The notes under the pieces are model-generated. The model saw nothing but the letters and a program-made list of their open reading frames with translations. It searched no databases and was not told where the DNA came from. A DNA stretch of 35,216 nt. Source: Nitratireductor sp. Lineage in GTDB: Bacteria; Pseudomonadota; Alphaproteobacteria; Rhizobiales; Rhizobiaceae. Shown here one piece after another: positions 31,959 to 35,216 of the stretch (positions are counted from its first letter, which is position 1; each line of letters starts with the position of its first letter). Position numbers and translations under genes: made by a program. The stretch is from NCBI GenBank assembly GCA_020441665.1, contig JAGRLT010000147.1, positions 1-35,216 on the forward strand, given 5' to 3'.

Positions 31959-32057
31959 ATACTATCCGTCGGCCCTCCAGCCTGATCCTGGCTGTTGCAC
32001 TTACCAAAATCCCCCATTCTCTGATCGGCTCCGACATTTTTGCCGATTGGAGCCTGT

Positions 32058-34037
32058 ATGCGTGGAGGCCGAATTCTCTGGGGTCAGATTGCTGTCGTCC
32101 TGACCATCGTGTTCGTGATGATGTGGGCCGCGACGCAGTGGACCGCATGGCGGCTCGGCTTTCAGGCGCAGCTCGGCACCCCATGGTTCGAGCTGGCAGG
32201 CTGGCCGATCTATTATCCACCGGCCTTCTTCTGGTGGTGGTTCTCCTTCGACGCCTACGCGCCCGCGATCTTCACCGAGGGCGGCATCATCGCCGTGTCC
32301 GGCGGATTCCTCGCCATCGTCGCGGCGATCATGATGTCGATCATCCGGTCGCGCGAAGCCCGGAACGTCGCGACCTATGGCTCGGCGCGATGGGCCGAGG
32401 ACAAGGAAATCCGTGCCGCCGGCCTGCTCGGTACCGATGGCGTGGTGCTCGGCCGTTATGATCGCGACTATCTGCGCCATGACGGGCCGGAGCATGTCCT
32501 GTGCTTCGCGCCGACCCGCTCCGGCAAGGGCGTCGGCCTCGTCGTGCCGACGCTGCTCACCTGGCCGGGAAGCTGCATCGTCCATGACATCAAGGGCGAG
32601 AACTGGACGCTGACGGCGGGATTCCGCGCTCGCCATGGCCGCGTTCTTCTGTTCGATCCGACGAACGCACAGTCGTCGGCCTACAATCCGTTGCTGGAGG
32701 TGCGGAAGGGCGAATGGGAAGTCCGCGATGTGCAGAACATCGCCGACATCCTGGTCGATCCCGAAGGTTCGCTCGACAAGCGCAACCATTGGGAAAAGAC
32801 CAGCCACAGCCTCCTTGTCGGCGCGATCCTGCACGTCCTCTACGCCGAGAAGGACAAGACGCTGGCGGGCGTCGCCAACTTCCTGTCCGATCCGCGCCGC
32901 CCGGTCGAAGCCACCTTGCGCGCGATGATGGACACGCCGCATCTCGGCGAAGCGGGCGTGCATCCCGTCATCGCATCGTCGGCGCGCGAGCTGCTGAACA
33001 AATCCGACAACGAGCGATCGGGTGTGCTCTCGACCGCCATGTCGTTTCTCGGCCTCTATCGCGATCCGGTCGTGGCCCGTGTCACGGCGCGCTGCGACTG
33101 GCGCATCGCCGATCTCGTCGGTGGCAAGAAAGCGGTCAGCCTCTATCTCGTCGTGCCGCCTTCGGACATCAACCGCACCAAGCCGCTCATTCGCCTGATC
33201 CTCAACCAGATTGGCCGGCGGCTGACCGAGGAGCTGACGACCTCCGGCAAGCGCCATCGGCTGCTGCTCATGCTCGACGAGTTTCCGGCGCTCGGCCGTC
33301 TCGACTTCTTTGAATCCGCGCTCGCCTTCATGGCCGGCTACGGCATCAAGGGCTTCCTCATCGCGCAGAGCCTCAACCAGATCGAGAGGGCCTACGGCCA
33401 GAACAATTCCATTCTCGATAACTGCCATGTGCGCGTCAGCTTCGCGGCCAATGACGAACGCACCGCCAAGCGCGTGTCCGATGCGCTCGGCACGGCGACG
33501 GAGCTGCGCGATTCCACCAACTATGCCGGCCATCGGCTCGCGCCCTGGCTCGGCCATCTGATGGTGTCGCGGCAGGAGACGGCGCGGCCGCTGCTGACCC
33601 CCGGCGAAATCATGCAGCTCCCGCCCTCGGAGGAAATCGTCATGGTCGCGGGCACGCCGCCGATCCGCGCCACCAAGGCCCGCTATTTCGAGGACAGGCG
33701 CTTGCAGGAGCGCATCGTCACGCCGCCGGCATTGGCGACGGTCGCCGCTCCAGCATCGTCGGATGATTGGTCCGGTCGCATCGTCGCGGCGGCAGGATCG
33801 TCCGTGAGCGCCGCCGGTAGTAATGCCGGCGATCCGGCCAATGCCGGCATCCGCCGCGAGCCGGAATTGCCCGAGCATGAGGAAATCGTCGCGCCGCCGC
33901 CGTCCCAGGCACAAGAGTTCGAGCTTCTGGACGATGAACCCGATGTGGACGCCGCCAAGGCCAACGCCATGCGTGCCCGGATGCGCATGGTTGCCCGGCA
34001 GGCATCGCTAGACCCCGGCGACGGCATCGAGCTTTGA
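32058..34037 (+). CDS. traG: TraG coupling protein (VirD4-like ATPase)
   Basis: 659 residues. Two N-terminal membrane segments (ILWGQIAVVLTIVFVMM, GGIIAVSGGFLAIVAAIMM), then Walker A APTRSGKGVGLV (about 156-163) and Walker B LLLMLDEFPALGRL. It links the relaxase-DNA complex to the type IV channel at the inner membrane. ATG at 32058 has TTGGAGC upstream. It is separated from its usual neighbour rlxS by the cargo. Confidence 0.94.
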   Translation: MRGGRILWGQIAVVLTIVFVMMWAATQWTAWRLGFQAQLGTPWFELAGWPIYYPPAFFWWWFSFDAYAPAIFTEGGIIAVSGGFLAIVAAIMMSIIRSREARNVATYGSARWAEDKEIRAAGLLGTDGVVLGRYDRDYLRHDGPEHVLCFAPTRSGKGVGLVVPTLLTWPGSCIVHDIKGENWTLTAGFRARHGRVLLFDPTNAQSSAYNPLLEVRKGEWEVRDVQNIADILVDPEGSLDKRNHWEKTSHSLLVGAILHVLYAEKDKTLAGVANFLSDPRRPVEATLRAMMDTPHLGEAGVHPVIASSARELLNKSDNERSGVLSTAMSFLGLYRDPVVARVTARCDWRIADLVGGKKAVSLYLVVPPSDINRTKPLIRLILNQIGRRLTEELTTSGKRHRLLLMLDEFPALGRLDFFESALAFMAGYGIKGFLIAQSLNQIERAYGQNNSILDNCHVRVSFAANDERTAKRVSDALGTATELRDSTNYAGHRLAPWLGHLMVSRQETARPLLTPGEIMQLPPSEEIVMVAGTPPIRATKARYFEDRRLQERIVTPPALATVAAPASSDDWSGRIVAAAGSSVSAAGSNAGDPANAGIRREPELPEHEEIVAPPPSQAQEFELLDDEPDVDAAKANAMRARMRMVARQASLDPGDGIEL

Positions 34038-34047
34038 GAACACCGCC

Positions 34048-34512
34048 ATGACGACCCGCACCCGCATGAACGTCTATTTCGACCCGACCCTGCTCAAACA
34101 GGTCGAGGTACTGGCGCTGCGCCGGAACATATCGAAATCCGCCATCGTCGAAGCCGCCGTGGCGTCCTTCCTCTCCGGCGACACGACCGAGAAGCTGGAG
34201 GCGGCGATGTCGCGCCGTCTCGACAAGCTCGGCCGCCAGATCGACACGCTCGACGAGGATCTCGCCGTGCTCGGCGAGGCCGTCTCGCTGTTCGTCCGTT
34301 ACTGGCTGACCTTCACGCCGGTCTTGCTCGACGCCACGAACGCCTCCAGCCGCGCCAAGGGGCTGGAACGGTTCGAGGGCTTCATGCAGACGCTCGGCAA
34401 GCGGCTGGCAACCGGAGACAGGTTCCTCAAGGAGCTTTCGCGCGATGTCGAGTCACCCCCGCAAGCTTCCGAGCCAGCTCAACCCGAGACGAACGGCGCT
34501 GCGCTCGAATAG
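34048..34512 (+). CDS. CopG-type ribbon-helix-helix protein
   Basis: 154 residues. RMNVYFDPTLLKQVEVLAL and ISKSAIVEAAVASFLS form a ribbon-helix-helix; the rest is helical with a probable coiled coil (RRLDKLGRQIDTLDEDL). In trb operons this gene normally lies between traG and trbB and may regulate transfer. Starts 10 bases after traG. Confidence 0.85.
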   Translation: MTTRTRMNVYFDPTLLKQVEVLALRRNISKSAIVEAAVASFLSGDTTEKLEAAMSRRLDKLGRQIDTLDEDLAVLGEAVSLFVRYWLTFTPVLLDATNASSRAKGLERFEGFMQTLGKRLATGDRFLKELSRDVESPPQASEPAQPETNGAALE

Positions 34513-34520
34513 CCGATCCG

Positions 34521-34535
34521 TCCTATTCGCCGCCG
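34521..34535 (+). repeat. TCCTATT(T/C)(A/G)CCGCCG repeat, copy 3
   Basis: TCCTATTCGCCGCCG, 133 bases before trbB, in the 141-base gap after the CopG gene. Confidence 0.5.
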
Positions 34536-34653
34536 ATGTCCGCCGATCCCCGCACGGCCTTAGATACTTGTTGAATCAGCCGGATTTCAGGCTCTTTTAA
34601 TCGACCCCGATCCGGGGACCGTCTGTTGCGCCTCGTGAAGATTCGGGGCCGAT

Positions 34654-35216
34654 ATGACGACAAGCCATCAAAAACCGGAAGCCATCGCACGCGGCGCGCG
34701 CATGCTGCGCACCGCGCTCGGCCCGGCGATTTCGCGGTTTCTGGAAGAGCCGTCCGTCGTCGAAGTCATGCTCAACCCGGATGGCCGTATCTGGGTGGAC
34801 CGGCTGTCCGAAGGTCTGGCCGATACGGGCGAGAAGCTGTCAGCGGCCGATGGCGAGCGCATCGTGCGCCTGGTCGCCCATCATGTCGGCGCGGAGGTTC
34901 ACGCCCGGTCCCCGCGCGTCTCGGCCGAACTGCCCGAGAGCGGCGAACGGTTCGAGGGCCTGCTTCCCCCCGTCGTCGCGGCGCCTGCCTTCGCCATCCG
35001 CAAGCCCGCCGTCGCCGTCTTCACCCTCGCGGACTATGTGGCCGCCGGCATCATGACCGCCGATCAGGCCGCGACGCTGCGCGAAGCCGTGGCGGCGCGC
35101 GCCAACATCCTCGTCGCGGGCGGCACGAGCACCGGCAAGACCACGCTGACCAATGCGCTGCTGGCCGAGGTGGCGAAGACGGCCGATCGCGTCGTCATCA
35201 TCGAGGACACTCGCGA
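34654..35216 (+). CDS. trbB: TrbB conjugative transfer ATPase, partial
   Basis: The first 187 codons are present; the gene continues beyond the window. [14 protein letters not shown] and [19 protein letters not shown] match TrbB/VirB11, with Walker [10 protein letters not shown] near residue 153-161. A hexameric ATPase of the type IV apparatus at the inner membrane. ATG at 34654 begins [18 protein letters not shown]. Confidence 0.92.
   Translation, partial: MTTSHQKPEAIARGARMLRTALGPAISRFLEEPSVVEVMLNPDGRIWVDRLSEGLADTGEKLSAADGERIVRLVAHHVGAEVHARSPRVSAELPESGERFEGLLPPVVAAPAFAIRKPAVAVFTLADYVAAGIMTADQAATLREAVAARANILVAGGTSTGKTTLTNALLAEVAKTADRVVIIEDTR

Larger units (their letters stand above)
6115..35216. 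mobile_element. ICE-like element (left end and core), partial
   Basis: Seen: recombinase at the left end, FseA/QseM/RdfS-like regulators, RepA, TraF-like protein, lytic transglycosylase, MOBP relaxase, traG and trbB in the order typical of ICEMlSymR7A-like elements. The right end lies outside the window. It carries an IS110-family insertion and a metabolic cargo. The exact left boundary is inferred from the tRNA-like core. Confidence 0.6.

Noticed and set aside
32001..33914. A 637-codon minus-strand frame opposite traG
   Set aside because: Antisense to a confident traG gene; composition is that of a shadow frame.

Overview
The window looks like part of an alphaproteobacterial chromosome (or large plasmid) made almost entirely of mobile DNA. 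The evidence is a high-GC sequence, Ti-plasmid-type and ICE-type transfer genes, DUF736, DUF2840, DUF6499 and DUF2285 proteins, and serine recombinases of the kind common in Hyphomicrobiales and Sphingomonadales. No species can be named from the sequence alone.

Region 1 (1-6114) is the right-hand part of an integrative mobilizable element: a Q-type oriT, a MOBQ relaxase-helicase (traA), an AlpA-like regulator, a small acidic protein, a vapBC toxin-antitoxin pair with its own operator, and a large serine recombinase. It ends at a segment identical to the last bases of initiator tRNA-fMet (6101-6114), a probable attachment core. Region 2 begins on the other side of that core with the mirror image of the same module on the minus strand: recombinase, PemK/Phd toxin-antitoxin pair and a paralogous small protein.

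Region 3 (about 8.9-22.6 kb) is the regulatory and transfer core of a second element resembling the ICEMlSymR7A family. It has a beta-class DNA methyltransferase, a DUF6499/DUF2285 gene pair arranged for +1 frameshifting (FseA-like), a QseM-like DUF2285 protein, an IS110-family insertion, an excisionase-like HTH protein, a RepA with an embedded origin-like region, and a tightly overlapping operon: PP-loop sulfotransfer-like protein, C5 methyltransferase, DUF2840, TraF-like protein, DUF736, lytic transglycosylase, second methyltransferase. A MOBP relaxase with DUF3363 (RlxS-like) follows.

Region 4 (about 22.65-31.9 kb) is a lower-GC metabolic cargo inserted between the relaxase and traG. It contains an XRE regulator facing a perfect 14-bp inverted repeat, and a two-frame gene homologous to the C-terminal two thirds of pyruvate phosphate dikinase but lacking both the phosphohistidine and the catalytic cysteine. 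It also has an XRE-cupin regulator and a six-gene operon: Tat-exported gluconate-dehydrogenase-type small subunit, GMC flavoprotein, monohaem cytochrome c, ketopantoate-reductase-like protein, EamA exporter and LysR regulator. An AGTAGAC-N4-GTYYACT operator-like site lies both before the dikinase-like gene and before the operon, tying them together.

Region 5 (32.0-35.2 kb) resumes the transfer genes: traG (VirD4-type coupling ATPase), a CopG protein and the start of trbB, cut by the window end. The most notable observations are the inactive dikinase-like protein with its shared operators, the programmed-frameshift activator, the mirror-image recombinase/toxin-antitoxin modules at a tRNA-derived junction, and an origin-like array inside repA.
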